Origin: Valencia hispanica
Lineage: Eukaryota > Chordata > Actinopteri > Cyprinodontiformes > Valenciidae
Assembly: GCA_963556495.2 (NCBI GenBank)
Contig: OY747701.1
Location: 41,712,001-41,776,000, forward strand
Reading direction: 5' to 3'
DNA: 64,000 nucleotides
Part shown: positions 22,495-34,817 of the stretch, piece after piece
How positions within the stretch are numbered: the stretch's first letter is position 1
Layout: the number at the start of each line of letters is the position of its first letter
Position numbers and translations under genes: made by a program
Notes under the pieces: model-generated
What the model was told of the DNA's origin: nothing
The model's database searches: none
What the model saw: the letters and a program-made list of their open reading frames with translations, nothing else

Positions 22495-23329
22495 CTGGAA
22501 GGAGACAGATTCTGAATCCCAGAGAAGAAAAGTTTTTGGTGTGAAATGTGTGAACCAACCCCAGGACAACAGCAAAGGACCTTGTGAAGATGCTGGCTGA
22601 AACTGGTAAGACAGTGTCTCTATCCACAGTAAAACAAATCCTGTACCACCATAAGATAAAAAGGTACCCTGGGAAGAGAAAACCATTACTTCAAAACCAA
22701 ATTTAGAATACAGTTTGGAAATGGTAATGGGGACAAAATTCTGATTTCTGGAGACATGTCCTGTGGAATGACAAAGCAAAAACTGAACCATTTGGCCAGA
22801 ATGACAATCAGTATATTTGAAGAAAAAAGGGGGGAAGCTTTGAAGCTTCAGAACACCATCCCAACTGTCAAGTATGGTGGTGACAGCATCATGTTGTGGG
22901 GTTGTTTTGCTGCAGGAGGGAAGGTGCACCTCACAAAATAGATGGCATCATGAGAAAAGAAAATTATGTAGACATACTGAAGCAGCATTTGAAGACATCA
23001 GCCAGGAAGTTGAAGCTTTGGCACAAATGGGTTTTCCAAATGCACAATGACCCCAATATGACCTCCAAATTAGTTATAAAGTGTCTTAAGGAGAACAAAG
23101 TCAAGGTATTGGAGTGGCCATCACAAAGTTCTGATCTCAGTTCCATTAAAATTTGGTAGGCAACGGTGAAAAGCAAACTTGCCTAAACATGAGTTACACC
23201 AGTTCTATCAGGAGGAATAGGACAAAATTGCAGCAAACTATTGTTAGAACTTTGTGGATAGATAGTCAAAATGTTTGAACCAACTTATATGGTTAAAAAA
23301 GCAGTTTTACCAAACACTAATCAGATCAA

Positions 23330-25795
23330 ATGAAAAACTTTAAAAACAGACTCAGGTCCATAATTACACAAATGAAAGAAAATACTAAAAATTAAAGTCA
23401 TGATTAAAAGTATAAAAACATAAAATGCAAAAAAAAATCTAAAAATAAAATAAATATAAAATCACATTCAAAACAGAAGAAAATCTATAAACAAACACTT
23501 CAACCAATCATCAAACTAGATCAGTAACGGGTACAAGTCTCAGTAGGGTAACAGGAAAGGTTTAGTCTGATTTAATGTCAGATAGTGTGAAGAAATTTAA
23601 TGTTTCTTTTTAAACAGTGAGCAGATCCAACTGTGTGTCAGATTGAAGTCAGGGCTTCCTTATTCTTTCTTGAAATATTAATAAACTTCAGGAAGAATTC
23701 ACGACAGTTCTTAAGATGTTCATCAAAATATGTAGGAAATTGTTGCAAATGACAACTGACAGTTTGCACTTGACAGTCACTGTGTCATTTCACATCAATA
23801 AGGAGGAGTATGGAAAAAAGAAAGAAACTTATGTATGTGTGCATGTGTGTCCGTGACTAATGTACTGGAGAGCTCCTCACGGATGCTGACAAAAAGACAA
23901 GTTTGCGTCGCTGGTGCTAGTGTGTCCCTTCAGGGCTTCTGTCCATTCAGTGGCGGGGGAGATGAACTGAGACAAGATGTCAGAGCAGGAAATGTCAGAC
24001 CACTGCCAAAGCGCTGTTCTGCACACCACTGACAGGCACACTCACACACGCACCTACACACACAATTTAGAAGAATAACACATACTTAATGTTGACATAA
24101 ATTCCCTTTTACGTGGATGCAACGACGAGAACAAATGATGCTGTACAGAAATACAATGTTACTGAAACACTGCTGCAGACACTTGGATCCACACAACCTA
24201 GCCCTAAGAGTTGCTTTCATTTTCCTTATAGTTTCACATCATTAAGGAAAAATGAAATAAATTGTGATTCAGACATAAGGCCTTTCAAGAAAAATCAGCA
24301 TAGAGTTGCAGCATTCTAAGGTGATAACGAAAGTGCAACCAGGGAAAAAGACAAATGTTCATAGAGGAGTGAGCACAGCAGCAGCTCATATCCACTGGCC
24401 AGTTCTTGTGTTTGTTTTCTTTGTTGGTGTGTACACATTACAGATGTCTTGAGTAATGTTTCCATCTGTAATCTCTCTCTCCCTCCCTCTTTTTCTCTCT
24501 CTGCTATCCTCAGGACTCAGTTTTCCTTAAGAGTGTCAATTTGGGTCTCCTTGCTCAAGTTCAAACATTTAGCCCCCAAACAGCGATTTGTCTCCAACTT
24601 ACCAGACGGTCAGACCAAAATAGAAGAAGATACCTCAAGAAATAAGAGAATAGAGAGGGGAAAAATAAACATCTTGTGTGTTTGACAGCACTTTTTGCTG
24701 CCTGGTTAGACGATGCACACTTACACAAACACACACACACTCGTCACCCCTCGTCTTGTCTGGTTACTGGCTGTGCACTTGCAGTCCCCCTAGGCTGTGT
24801 GGGGTCACTCTGAGTTAGTGCGTGTGTGCATGTGTTTATGTACGTGTGTTTGCTGGTGGGTGAGGGGAGTTTACCAAATGCCAACTTTCCCCACCCCCTC
24901 GATTCCCCTATGATCCCCCACACATGCACACAGAGAGACTCACACACAAGCATGCGCCCATCTCTTCACAAAGCTACAGATGATGTGCCGTCCAGCTACA
25001 TTTTCATCACTGTGACGATGAGTGCTCCTGCCAAACGCCCGGCAACCAGAGTCACATCTGCTCCCGTCTCTGTCGCCACGGCAATGCTGCCGAAGTTTGC
25101 CAGACAACCAGCAAATGACCAGGGGGCAACCGCGGGTGGCACAAGAAAGAATAATAAGAAAGTGGGAGAGAAAGAGAGGCTTTGTTACAGATAAACATAT
25201 TTTAAAAGCTAAAATATTTATTTATAGCTCTTTAATTTGGATTGCCTGGATTGTACAAAGAAAACTTTTTCTATTTTTGCACAATAAAATCATGACTCTG
25301 TGGTATGTTTCTCTGCACAATCATTTGTTTTCCAATCAACACTGATCTTTACAGTATTCATATTTCTGGATGTTTTAATGTTTTTTTGATTGTTTTTGTG
25401 TGGTAGTGTGAAGTATATGAAATGGTAAATTCATACTTTTGTCAGTGCTGTATGCATTTGTGGACACCGAGGTTGGAGACATTTAATTGTGACTTAATGA
25501 GAAGTTTCAGATTCTTGCAAAATTCCTTTTTCATAACTTAAACCAAAAGCAAGTTAACCATCATCTATTACGATTACAGAAATAACTTCTGACAAGAACT
25601 CCCCACAAACCTCTTAAATAAACAAATAAATCGGAATTTTGTTGGAAGGGTTGCTGGGCATTTTTCCCTTCATTATTTCATACCTCAGCAGTTTTGATCG
25701 TTTTGTACCAGACAACAGCTGACGATTGAAGTATAGTTTTCAATATTTTATTCATAGTCTATTATGATGAAATGTATTTATATGACTCCAGTACA
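23330..25795. other. Unassigned sequence
   Basis: No gene was established. CA/TG- and CT-rich tracts occur at 24470-24505 and 24715-24860. A short CpG-containing block at 24985-25135 is open in frames on both strands (see findings). Confidence 0.4.
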
Positions 25796-25890
25796 TAATA
25801 TCCATCAAGAGGTCAGTTGCGTGGCTGATACTTATCTCCAGCGGTCAATAGGCAAGAGGTGGGGAACACCTGGGACAGTGCAAACAAGAT
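25796..25890 (-). repeat. Decayed retroposon tail, same family as 56742
   Basis: TTATCTCCAGCGGTCAATAG and GGCAAGAGGTGGGGAACACC match, in reverse orientation, the 116-base tail at 56742-56857 (which reads GGTGTACCCCACCTCTCGCC and AATGAATGCTGGAGATAGG). The tandem GGAT tail is worn to ATCC-poor sequence at its left edge. No flanking duplication was found. Confidence 0.45.
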
Positions 25891-26825
25891 CAGATCCAAT
25901 GGAAACAAATATCAAAAAGTCATGTTGTGTCTCTTTGTTTCCTGAATAATTCCTCCCTCCATCCTTGGTTTCCTGCAAGTAGAGTTTGTAGTATAAATAC
26001 CCCCTCCATCCCTAATCTTTGAACCTTATTTGCATTCTTATTTCTTTCCTTTTTCTTTTTGTTATGGCTCAGATACATGTTTCCCTCCCTCTTCTACTCT
26101 CCCTCCATCTCCGTCCATCCTGCCATGGTGTTTATATTTGCCCAGCCCACGGCTGAGTGCCTAACAAGGTGGAAAATATTAGGGGTGAAAAGACTGCGCT
26201 GCTGCCAGCTAGGGTCCCTCTCTCTCTTTCCTCCTCTCACATTCTGACAGTAGATATATTTCAGCTAATGTACTCCTGACCTCTTCTACTCCAATGAAGT
26301 AACATAGCAAAAACACCCAAGAACAACCCGATGATTTCAGAGCACTGTTCATTTTTTTCCCAATGATTATTTTTCGGAAACTTCTGTGAGTTTTTAAATA
26401 TTTTTCAAAATATTGGATTAGATTGTCCCCATGATCTATTAAGTGTTTTAATTAACACCCTGTGCCAAACATATCAGTAAGAAGTCCAGAGAACCAGCTT
26501 GGTGGGGTTGGGATAACAGTATAGGGGTTCGCCGGATTGTTAAACCTCGCATCCATGAAGAAAAATGCCGTTTTCATCCTGGCCGTTGAACACTGGACCA
26601 GCTCTACACCCTAAGCAGGGTCCTGGTATTTGGATGGGAGTTTTCCCAACCGGTCTACATGGGCTTTGTGGACTCGTAGAAGGTGTTTGAACTTGTCCCT
26701 CCGGAAGTCCTTTGGGGGGCATTCCGGCAGTATGGGGTACCGGTCCCCTTGATATGGGCTGTTAAGTCCCTATACAACTGGTGTCAGAACTTTGGATTGC
26801 CATCACTAGGTCGGGCTAGTTTTTT

Positions 26826-27080
26826 GTGAGAGTTGGACTCCGCCAAGGATGCCCTTTATTACCGATTCTGTTCATCACTTTTATGGACCGAATTTCTAGG
26901 CGCAGCCAAGGTGTTGAGGGGATCTATTTTGATGGCCTAAGGATCAGGTCTTTGCTTTCTGCAGATGATCTGGTTCTGTTTGCTTCATCAGAACGTGATC
27001 TACAGCTTTTGCTGGAGCAGTTTGGAGCTGAGTGTGAAGGGGTTGAGATGAGGATCAGCACTTCCAAATCTGAGACTTGA
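26826..27080 (+). pseudogene. Reverse transcriptase core of the RTE/Rex3 copy
   Basis: An 84-codon open block holds reverse transcriptase motifs B to C: VGLRQGCPLLPILFITFMD (usual QGCPLSP with Ser to Leu), then SLLSADDLVLFASS, where the catalytic FADD has become SADD, and a thumb-proximal MRISTSKSET before a TGA. The two catalytic Asp residues remain. Upstream motif A and downstream parts are frameshifted, so no protein can be made. Confidence 0.75.
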
Positions 27081-27690
27081 GCCAGAAAAGGGTAGAGTGC
27101 TTTCTCAGGGTCGAGGACGAGGTCCTGCCCCAAGAGGACAGAGTTTGAGTATCTTGAGGTGTTCTTCATGAATGAAGGAAAAATGGAGCAGGAAATTGAT
27201 AGGCAGATTGGTGCTGCGTCTGCAGTGATGTGGACGCATCCCTGGTGAGGTGTTCTGGGCACGTCCCACTGGGAGGAGACCCCCAGGAAGACCCAGGACA
27301 CGCTGGAGGGACTAACACCTGATTTACCCTGGGTGCGGTGTGGATGCAGTCCGGTTTCCGTACGGCTGCCCCACGGACTGCCATTCACACCAACTGCGGT
27401 GCATGTGGCGAATGTCTCTGGAAATCACAGAGTGAAAATAATGAATGTTTAGCAATAGTTTGCAAAACATAGACAAAATTTTTATGAATACATTTAAAGA
27501 TATACTTGTAAAAATAAAGTGAACTATCATACACTGTGAACGGCTGTCGCTGTCATTGAAAATAAAATAAAAGCCGGGAACAAAAATGCAACATGGGTTT
27601 TATTTATATATACCAGATGCACCTTGCTGGCTCATGTCTCACTTCCTGTCTGGCTCATGTAATTTACTCATTTTCATTCATTTCTTCTTA

Positions 27691-28236
27691 AAGCTGCAGT
27701 AGGTAACTCAGAGGGGGAAACAGACTTTGCTTGAAAATTTAAACCCAAACAAGCTTCACATCACTCCCCCTCCCTCTCCGATGCACTCAAGCTCCCTCCA
27801 CCTCTCAAAGGCTATGCCAATATTTGCCCTCGTTTTATCTCGGGCTCGGTCAACTTCATTCTTCTTAGCTTTTTGTCCTCCTTGGTCATCTTCTTTTTTG
27901 TTATCTTAGCCGTATATGCTGTTGTTGGCAGCGGAAGTACGGGCAGTTTCTCTTTAGGTGGCTGTTGCGTAGCGGATCGAAGGGTGGGTCGCGGTGTGTG
28001 TGTGAGGAGTGATAGACAGATGTCAGACACTCCATCAGACGCTGCTCTGGCTCTGATTGGCTGTTTTCTACCGGGCACGGTGGATTCTTGCAACTCGCAG
28101 TAGGTGCTGTAGGCGTGACCAATTGAGCTGCTTTTTTTAACAGATTACAAATCTCATTTCCTACTTTCAGTACATATGGACAGTTTTAGGAAATATCACA
28201 AAAAGTTACTTTTAGTCAAGTTACCTACTGCAGCTA
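27691..28236. mobile_element. Short inverted-repeat DNA transposon (non-autonomous)
   Basis: The left end AGCTGCAGTAGGTAACT (27694-27710) is the exact reverse complement of AGTTACCTACTGCAGCT (about 28217-28233). The element is about 545 bases with no transposase. Fish genomes hold many copies with AAGCTGCAGTAGGTAACT ends. One base outside the repeat reads TTAA on the left and ATAA on the right, so a TTAA target (piggyBac-like) is possible but not shown. It lies inside sequence that splits the RTE/Rex3 copy. Confidence 0.7.
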
Positions 28237-28360
28237 TAACTTCACGGGAATTTGCATGCGGCATCTGGAAAAAACAGACGCACCACAGCGTTAAGGCGGT
28301 TAAGGAGAGGGAAATCTGGGTCTCTCTGCTTAATGGATGGATGGATGTTACACCACAGTT

Positions 28361-28785
28361 TTCTTCTTAGAAGCTATGGGGCTTCTAGCTGTCTCACAAA
28401 GTTACATATGTGTCCCCCCCCACCACCACCTCTACACCAACCAAACTTTACATAATCAAATCAGCCAGAACATGAATGGTCTCTGATTATTATGGAGAAG
28501 TCTTAAAAGGTTCATCAACAATGCAATACATCTCTCAACAATTATTTATTGTGAGAGCTCCGCAAAGGATTTAAAATGCAACTCTTTTTTCCCCTGACAA
28601 ACTGTATAAATGAGTGTCTAATAGTGCTGTTTACATGTGTAATCATTATTGTGGTATTTCAGTGCATATTATTTAAAATATAAATTCTGCCTAAAACCGT
28701 TGTGGCATTCTCTTCAGATTAAAAGTCTTCACTACACTTGAATTTGAATCAGCCATCCCCGCTGGCTCTGCTGTGAGCTCTTAAC
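28361..28785. other. Unassigned sequence with a C-rich tract
   Basis: Only a CCCCCCCCACCACCACC tract at about 28413-28429 stands out. No gene or named repeat was found. Confidence 0.4.
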
Positions 28786-28789
28786 TATG

Positions 28790-28996
28790 AAGTTAGCTGC
28801 ACTGCCCGCTGTGGGGTATGTCGGCCACGCCTCTGTAGCGACTTGGGGTTGGAATAGCAAGGAAGTGTTGATGCCGCCCCGCCCTTTCTCTTGCCGTCCC
28901 TCGGTCCACCTGGCAATACCTCCTTTTGGCGCATTTTTCAAGCAAGAAATGTGGGTGGAGTTAGACTCCGGTAGGGGGGTGAGTTGCTCTTTAAGC
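28790..28996. repeat. GC-rich dispersed repeat end
   Basis: A GC-rich block (ATGCCGCCCCGCCCTTTCTC near 28871) ends in GTGGGTGGAGTTAGACTCCG and GGGGGTGAGTTGCTCTTTAA near 28950-28994. I know this ending, in its reverse complement, as the edge of a common teleost DNA repeat. The opposite edge was not found, so this is one end only. It is non-coding. Confidence 0.35.
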
Positions 28997-30070
28997 AGGC
29001 AAAAAGTCAGTGGAGACTGGTTGTTGTAGTGGCTGCATTTCTGGGTCCTAGATGCAACCTGGAGAGGCCTCGTGGCAGTGTGGAGGTGTAAAGAGAACTT
29101 GAAGCAGGGGTGGGCCTGTTAGCTTCATTTTGAGGCTACGCTATTACACCTATGTTTGGCTGGCTTTGCTTTAAATAAGTGCATGTAACACTTTTGGCAC
29201 TGCTGCTTCTCTCTGCATCGCATAGTACCAGAGCTCTGGCTGCAACCAAAGGGATCTTTCAAATAATCTCTGAAACAATCCACAATCTTCATACTAAACA
29301 CAGCGACATGATGAGGCCTCTTGCACACAGGAATCATAATACAATGCATTACCTGTGGATTGTGTCAACTTCCCAGCTGTGGTCAAATGCACAAACCTCC
29401 AAAATGCGCAGAGTGCACTTTGTGTCGAGACTGAATGAAATTGTGAATTTTTCAGGTGACAGTTGGTATTCATATAACTTTTGGATAAACTTTTCCTTGG
29501 ATCACCTCAGAACATAATTTTTTGACTTAAAAGGCATTTTACACAAACCAAATGAACTGAACACATCTGTCAGCCAAAGTTTGACTGTGAGCAGGCTGTA
29601 TTTCATGTGTATTATCTGACAAATGTTTAGAAAGCGGACTGAAGAGTGCCAACACTAATAATTTTGATAAGACCTCCACTAATTTACTTCTTAGAAATCA
29701 GTAGAACAACAAACTCATATCCTACCCTGACCAATGCAGTACATCCATTTATCCTTAGCCGCTGTAGCTCCCCTTGCTTTCTTAAAAAGCTACATCATCT
29801 AGCTCTGGAAATACTTTTAAATTTGCTATAATGTTTGAGGTTACAAAATATATAATTATATATGTATTTCTTTATTTCTGAATTATTCTTTTTTGTTACA
29901 TCATCAACAGGTAATTGCAGGATTAAAAGTTTTCAAGCGCACTTTGCCACATCTGTAATTTGAATCAATTCAAATTAAGCTTGTAACCTGTTTTCCTACA
30001 TCCGCTACAACTTTATGAAACAGGCTAATCAATATAATGTGTTTATTTTAATTTGTTCATAGGAGAAATG
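28997..30070. other. Unassigned sequence
   Basis: No credible gene. Open frames at 29125-29517 on both strands lack domains and splice support. Confidence 0.4.
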
Positions 30071-30071
30071 T

Positions 30072-30086
30072 AAAAAAAAAAAAAAA

Positions 30087-30178
<92 letters not shown>
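30072..30178. repeat. Poly-A run plus (AT)n microsatellite
   Basis: A run of about 16 A is followed by about 90 bases of near-perfect AT dinucleotide repeat, broken once by ATGTAT near 30163. Reading frames across it are artefacts. Confidence 0.95.
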
Positions 30179-30179
30179 T

Positions 30180-31100
30180 GACATGCAGTGACCACAAAAG
30201 AATAACATTTCGCCCTCCTCCCCTTCCTGCTTAAGAGTTCATTCCAGGTGTTTAACCTTACACTTGCCTGGGAGCAAGAAAGTGTGACGGGTTCCCTTTT
30301 AACAACTGCAGCGAGGGAGTGAAAGGAAAAAGGCAATGGAAGTGATGGATTACAGTGGCGATGTGTGCGGGAGGCTGAGTTGGTGCGCGTCACCTCTTTG
30401 AATGCCGGCCTGATGAAGTCTCCCCCTCCCCGTCTTACCCTTCTCTTCTCTCCTTATGTCGTCTCCCCAAAGTGAGGTGTTGCATTTCCACTCTTATAAG
30501 ACAATGAATTATTCGTTCTCACAGAGAAAGTCAGGGCCACTGTGTTGCTGATTGGGAGGAGAATCACATACCACCGGTACTTAGAAGAAGGCCGACGGTG
30601 AGAAAAGGTTAATCTGCTTGATTTACATAACTGAGGATCTATGTAAAAAAAAGTACATAGAAAGTTATTTTTCTGTGCTTTCCAAGGGGTGTATTATACA
30701 TTGTATTGGAGTTTAAATATTGGGGGGATGGTTAGAACTGCTTCAGGAGTGCAGGCCTTTTCTTGGGAGTATATCACCATGTGCCTGTTTGGGTTTTCTA
30801 CCACATTTCACAAGAAAGTGAATAAATAAATCACCTTGAGCTTGTGTCTGATATTTTAAATGCTTTTTCAAAGTTACAATATTTCAGTACAGGACATACA
30901 GTATGCTGTACAAATGAGAGCTTTAACAATGGGACGTGAGCTAGTGGGTGGTGTAGCTGCCCTTGTCTCAAAACAGTCTACATATAATACAACTCAGATT
31001 CTTATAAAACGCAACCCAATGGAGAGCTGTTTGTAAAGTTACACAGTCAAAATTTTACAAAAATAAATTGGGTTATTTAGCCATAGGAGAAAGAAAATAA
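30180..31100. other. Unassigned sequence
   Basis: No gene or recognisable element was seen. Confidence 0.4.
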
Positions 31101-31104
31101 ATGG

Positions 31105-31475
31105 GGGTTCATTTTTCACCATATTATTTATTCATTTATAAATTCATTTATAAATGTCACAGCTCACAAACTAATCATTTAGCTTCAAACTACCTTATTC
31201 AACAAGCTAAATATTTAGTTTGAAGCATAAATCTTTTTGTTACAAGCTAAATTTTTAGTGTGAGCAAACTAAATGTTTAGCTAATATGCAAATTATTTAA
31301 TAAAAAAAGCAATCGAGTTTAATTTTTCAAATCATATTTTAGTCATGTTATTCATTCATGTATAGCCTACATTTAACATATATTTAGCTTCAAACTAAAT
31401 ATTTATAACCTGCGACATTTAGGCATAACATGGTGAAACCATGATCTGAAAAATGAAACTCCATATATTTTCTGT
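31105..31475. mobile_element. Inverted-repeat element rich in TAAATATTTAG words
   Basis: Left edge ATGGGGGTTCATTTTTCACC (31102-31121) and right edge AAAAATGAAACTCCATAT (about 31449-31466) are diverged inverted repeats. Between them the words CTAAATATTTAGTTTGAAG, AGCTAAATTTTTAG, CTAAATGTTTAGCT and TTTAGCTTCAAACTAAATAT recur, many self-complementary. There is no coding content. It is best read as a short non-autonomous DNA transposon with internal palindromic repeats. Confidence 0.5.
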
Positions 31476-34400
31476 TATGAATTTTTGATTGTGTAACCTT
31501 ACAAATAGCACCCCATAGACTACAGTATTGACTTGCTTTAAGGAATGTTTAGGTCCTTTACAGTATGTATGACATTAAGTGTGACGGTAACATTGACATC
31601 TTGTCAGTATAAGAGATGGACTCTGTGGCAGTTATTGAACGACTTTTGAATCATTTTTAATTTAATAGATTGAAGTCATCATCTTTATCAAAACTAAGTC
31701 ATTTCTTACCACAGCCTCATCTGTATGTCAGTACAAACAGCCAATCTTTAGGTTTCAAGTTAGGTAAATGTTTGTCCATTTCACAAAAGGCCTGTAGACA
31801 GAAGATGACTTAAGATGCTTGAAACGCTTGCACATTAATCTCAGATTTTTTTCTTTCCTTTGGCCAATAGCCTTGCTTCTTTAGAGTTTCATAAATTGTT
31901 TGTTTGACCATTTGTGTGCCATTTAAAAGTGTAAATTGACACATATGTTTTTCAAAATTGATAGCCTACTCTTTTTTTCCCATTGTTTTATTATCTTTTG
32001 GAAGAAGCCTTTATTTCTTATCAGAAACAAATTTATTGGTTGAAAGAAGTATTTTAAGACTAAATCTGTCAGAGCCATGAATAATTTTGGGCTTATCTGA
32101 CACAGTTTATGTAATAAGAACAACATATGCTCTTCTACCCACATAGAAGGAATTGGAGGGGAAAAAGTAGCCTACATACAGTATATTCCAGAGCACAGGA
32201 ACCTGCCAGTCGTCTCCCGAATATTCCCTGCCCACTGGATGATCTCACCTTTCGCAGAGTCTGTCCATGGCTCTATTTATAATCCTATCACTAAGCTCTC
32301 ACACACCTCTGGTTTCTTGTTGCACTCTTCCACATCTTTATTTCCAGGTGTGTGCGTGTGTTTGTGTGTCAGTGGAGATGGATCCAAGTTTAGAGTCCCA
32401 GCAAGGTTTGCTTCAGTGTGATAACAGCCTGTGATTTGTATCTGTAGATGAAGCTCCAGCATAATAAATGTTCTCTACCTCTCACCTTCCCCCATCTCTT
32501 ACTCACACTCTTCTTCTGACTCTTACGTACTATTTCTCTGTCTGTCTTCTTCTTCTGAGCTCTTTGTCATTCTGTCTTCCTATTCTCGAGTCAAGTTTCT
32601 AGTTTATTTTTCATTCAGCTCTATTTTCTTACGCAACTGCTTGGTTCTTGGTACATTTGTATTAATAACTGTGCAGACATACAGCACATGAGGACACACA
32701 TGCAAGCAGGCAGTGTAGTCAACAGTGAGAAGGTGTCAGTACTGTTCTCAGGTCTGTTGAATTTGATCTTTTCCACTTTCTGCTTTCACACATTAACAGG
32801 CAGCCCACAAGCTGAAACACAGGAAAGGAGATCCCACAGAAAGAGACAGACATTGCAGACTGAACACTGGGCCAAGAGATTTTATAGTTTAGATTTTATT
32901 TGGGCTCACAACAATACACAATCCATTTTTTACTTCTGAAAACTGAATCACAGCCACTAATTGATGAATCATTAGTAGCCGCTTATTTCTGGTGGTTAAG
33001 GGGATATATCTGGTGTTTTAAATCTACATTGAAAACAAAACATCTTTATGGTTCAAACTTTTACTGTCTGTACTTTCAGTTCTGATCAGGCATCGGAATG
33101 CAAGATTTGAGACTCACCAAAATGATTCCTTGCTGCAGCGGATCTGTAATTTACTGTTGGCCTGTCATCAAATTCGAACATCAGTATTATGTGAGATTAA
33201 GTTCTATTCAATTCTCATCTTCCCAGTTAGTCAATCTTTGTCCTATCCTCTTTAACTCTATCCTCATCCTCACCTCTGCCTAATACTTTCTGCTGCAGGA
33301 AAAAGGCCTGTTCGCAAACTCTGCCTCATTCCTGTAGTTTCAGTCTTTTTTAGTCCTGTTACTTTTTCAGGCTTCCTGTCTCATTATCAGACGTTTACTC
33401 AGCTTTACAGTATATACGATCCTTCCTTCCTGATCCACATCCTTCCCCCTTGGTCTGTTCACTCCTAACATCTCCTTCTGTTTGTTCAGTAAGTGAAGTA
33501 GTACTGAATAAAGCCAGGGTAGATATATTAGGGATATGCTTGAAGCTTCAACACAGTCTAATTTTTTGATTAGTTCGATTTTAATGAACTCCAACCCAAT
33601 CCTCACCTCCATCATCTTTAGATATCCTCTTATGGAAGTGGAAAGAAATCAATTTTTATTCTTATTAAGGGAGCCCTGCTCCTGCTTAAGTCTCTGATTC
33701 AAGTGTGTGCAAATGTGATCTTGTCTGTGCTCTTTCTCTAACTCCTGGCATCCTCCCTTCTTTTTCCCTTTTCCTAATGTATGACTCCCTCCTTCTTCCC
33801 TTTGTGTTCATTTTTCATTCACACTCGTCTCCTTGTGATTATCCCAGTGCATATCAGAGGCTCTTAATGAAGATTCACAACATTTTCCCCTCCCAGCTAA
33901 TACCTTATCAAAGGAGAAATCTCGTTCCAGAAAATCAATTTTCTTTCATATTATTAAGTCCTCCAATACTGCGCTTGCATGCGTGATTCCTTTGGTTTAG
34001 CGCTCCAAAGCAACAGTGAGAGACTTAACCCAACGAGCCCCACAAACTCCAGTAACACAGACAGATGTGGTATCTCCTGTGACTGAAGCAGATATAAGGG
34101 CCAAGGCGATAGCAGAAAATGAAAAAGTTCATTGAAAAGAAAACTAAACTTGCTAAGCTCAAAAGTCTTTTTTAAATTAATTTGCTGCCTATGCGTTAGA
34201 TCTTACTGTGTCAAAATTCCAGAAGGAAAATCACAAAAATTTGTAAATTAGAAGTTCAGAGAGGCTGTGTGGGGTGAAACTCTTTCTCTTGTATTTGTAT
34301 TGTTATAAAAGATGGAGTCCCCAGAGTTACCACAATTTCTGCTTTGCTCTTGGGTAAAACAGGTTTGAGGGACCATTCTTCTTTCAATAAGCGTAGAAGA

Positions 34401-34815
34401 ACTAAAAATCAATAAACCAAGGTCAAGGTAATGTTACTAATCTCACCAGACGAAATTTGTATGTCAATATAAGTCAGCGAGAGGTTGGTGTTATTTATGG
34501 TGCTCAAGGTATGTCGGCTCTTCTCTTACTGCTGTGTTAGTCTTCAGTAGATAAGAGACAGACATTTTGACTCATTTTACTTTATTTTTTTATTTTTTTT
34601 TACTTTCCATGAAATTTTGAAGTAAAGCATAACTTCTAATCTAAACATAATTGTAAAATGGACTTCATGCAGGTGAATTGAGCCCAGTCACTATGATAAA
34701 GGGACAAAACTTCTTACTGACTCAATCCTCTGGTTAGTTCTGTCTTCAGCAGGTAGGTCAGTGCACAAAGAGATATTTATATTCATTGATTTATCACTAC
34801 TTTACATGTAAAATA
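31476..34815. other. Unassigned sequence
   Basis: About 3.3 kb of AT-rich sequence without a supportable gene, LINE, SINE or terminal repeats. Pyrimidine-rich tracts lie at 32470-32620 and 33720-33830. Confidence 0.4.
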
Positions 34816-34817
34816 CA

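Larger units (their letters stand above)
20557..23250 (+). pseudogene. Tc1 transposase, interrupted and degenerate
   Basis: The first exon-like piece (20557-20733) reads MGKLREISQYIRK, DLHKCGSSLGGISRCLKVP and IRKYKN: the first helix-turn-helix of a Sleeping Beauty-type transposase. After the hAT insertion the frame resumes with NPRTTAKDLVKMLAETGK (about 22557), [19 protein letters not shown] and a stop. Frameshifted pieces follow: [10 protein letters not shown] (first catalytic Asp region; Asn-Asp replaces the usual Ser-Asp), GIMRKENYVDILKQHLKTS (about 22945), WVFQMHNDPN (second catalytic region) and VKVLEWPSQSSDLSSIK, where the third acidic residue is lost. Length and order match the roughly 340-residue family, but the gene is dead. 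Confidence 0.85.
20386..23325 (+). mobile_element. Tc1 element of the Sleeping Beauty lineage, split by a hAT
   Basis: The left part (20386-20733) has a decayed inner terminal repeat (AAAGTATACACCAAGTTTATT), the usual leader with TAGAAGCTTCTGGTAGG, and the transposase start at 20557. The right part (22495-23325) holds the rest of the transposase and ends near CAGTTTTACCAAACACTAAT. Wording and order follow the salmonid-type Tc1 elements with split inverted/direct repeats. A 1761-base hAT derivative sits between the parts. The outer left repeat and a clear right terminal repeat were not found, so limits are approximate. Confidence 0.8.
26480..28350 (+). mobile_element. RTE/Rex3-type LINE, decayed and split
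   Basis: Translated fragments run in order: EHWTSSTP near 26590, a palm segment near 26660-26760 with many stops, the open block at 26826-27080 (VGLRQGCPLLPILF), EIDRQIGAASAVM near 27190, and GVLGTSHWEETPRKTQDTL near 27245-27300. The last 60 bases (GAGAGGGAAATCTGGGTCTC, then GGATGGATGGATG) are found only at 28295-28350. About 980 bases of other repeat sequence, including the inverted-repeat element at 27691-28236, therefore lie within this copy, and part of the C-terminal coding region is lost. The QGCPLSP-type motif and the GATG tandem tail are hallmarks of fish Rex3 elements of the RTE clade. Confidence 0.75.

Noticed and set aside
30043..30393. 116-codon minus-strand frame
   Set aside because: Half of it is the AT microsatellite read as Tyr-Ile repeats.
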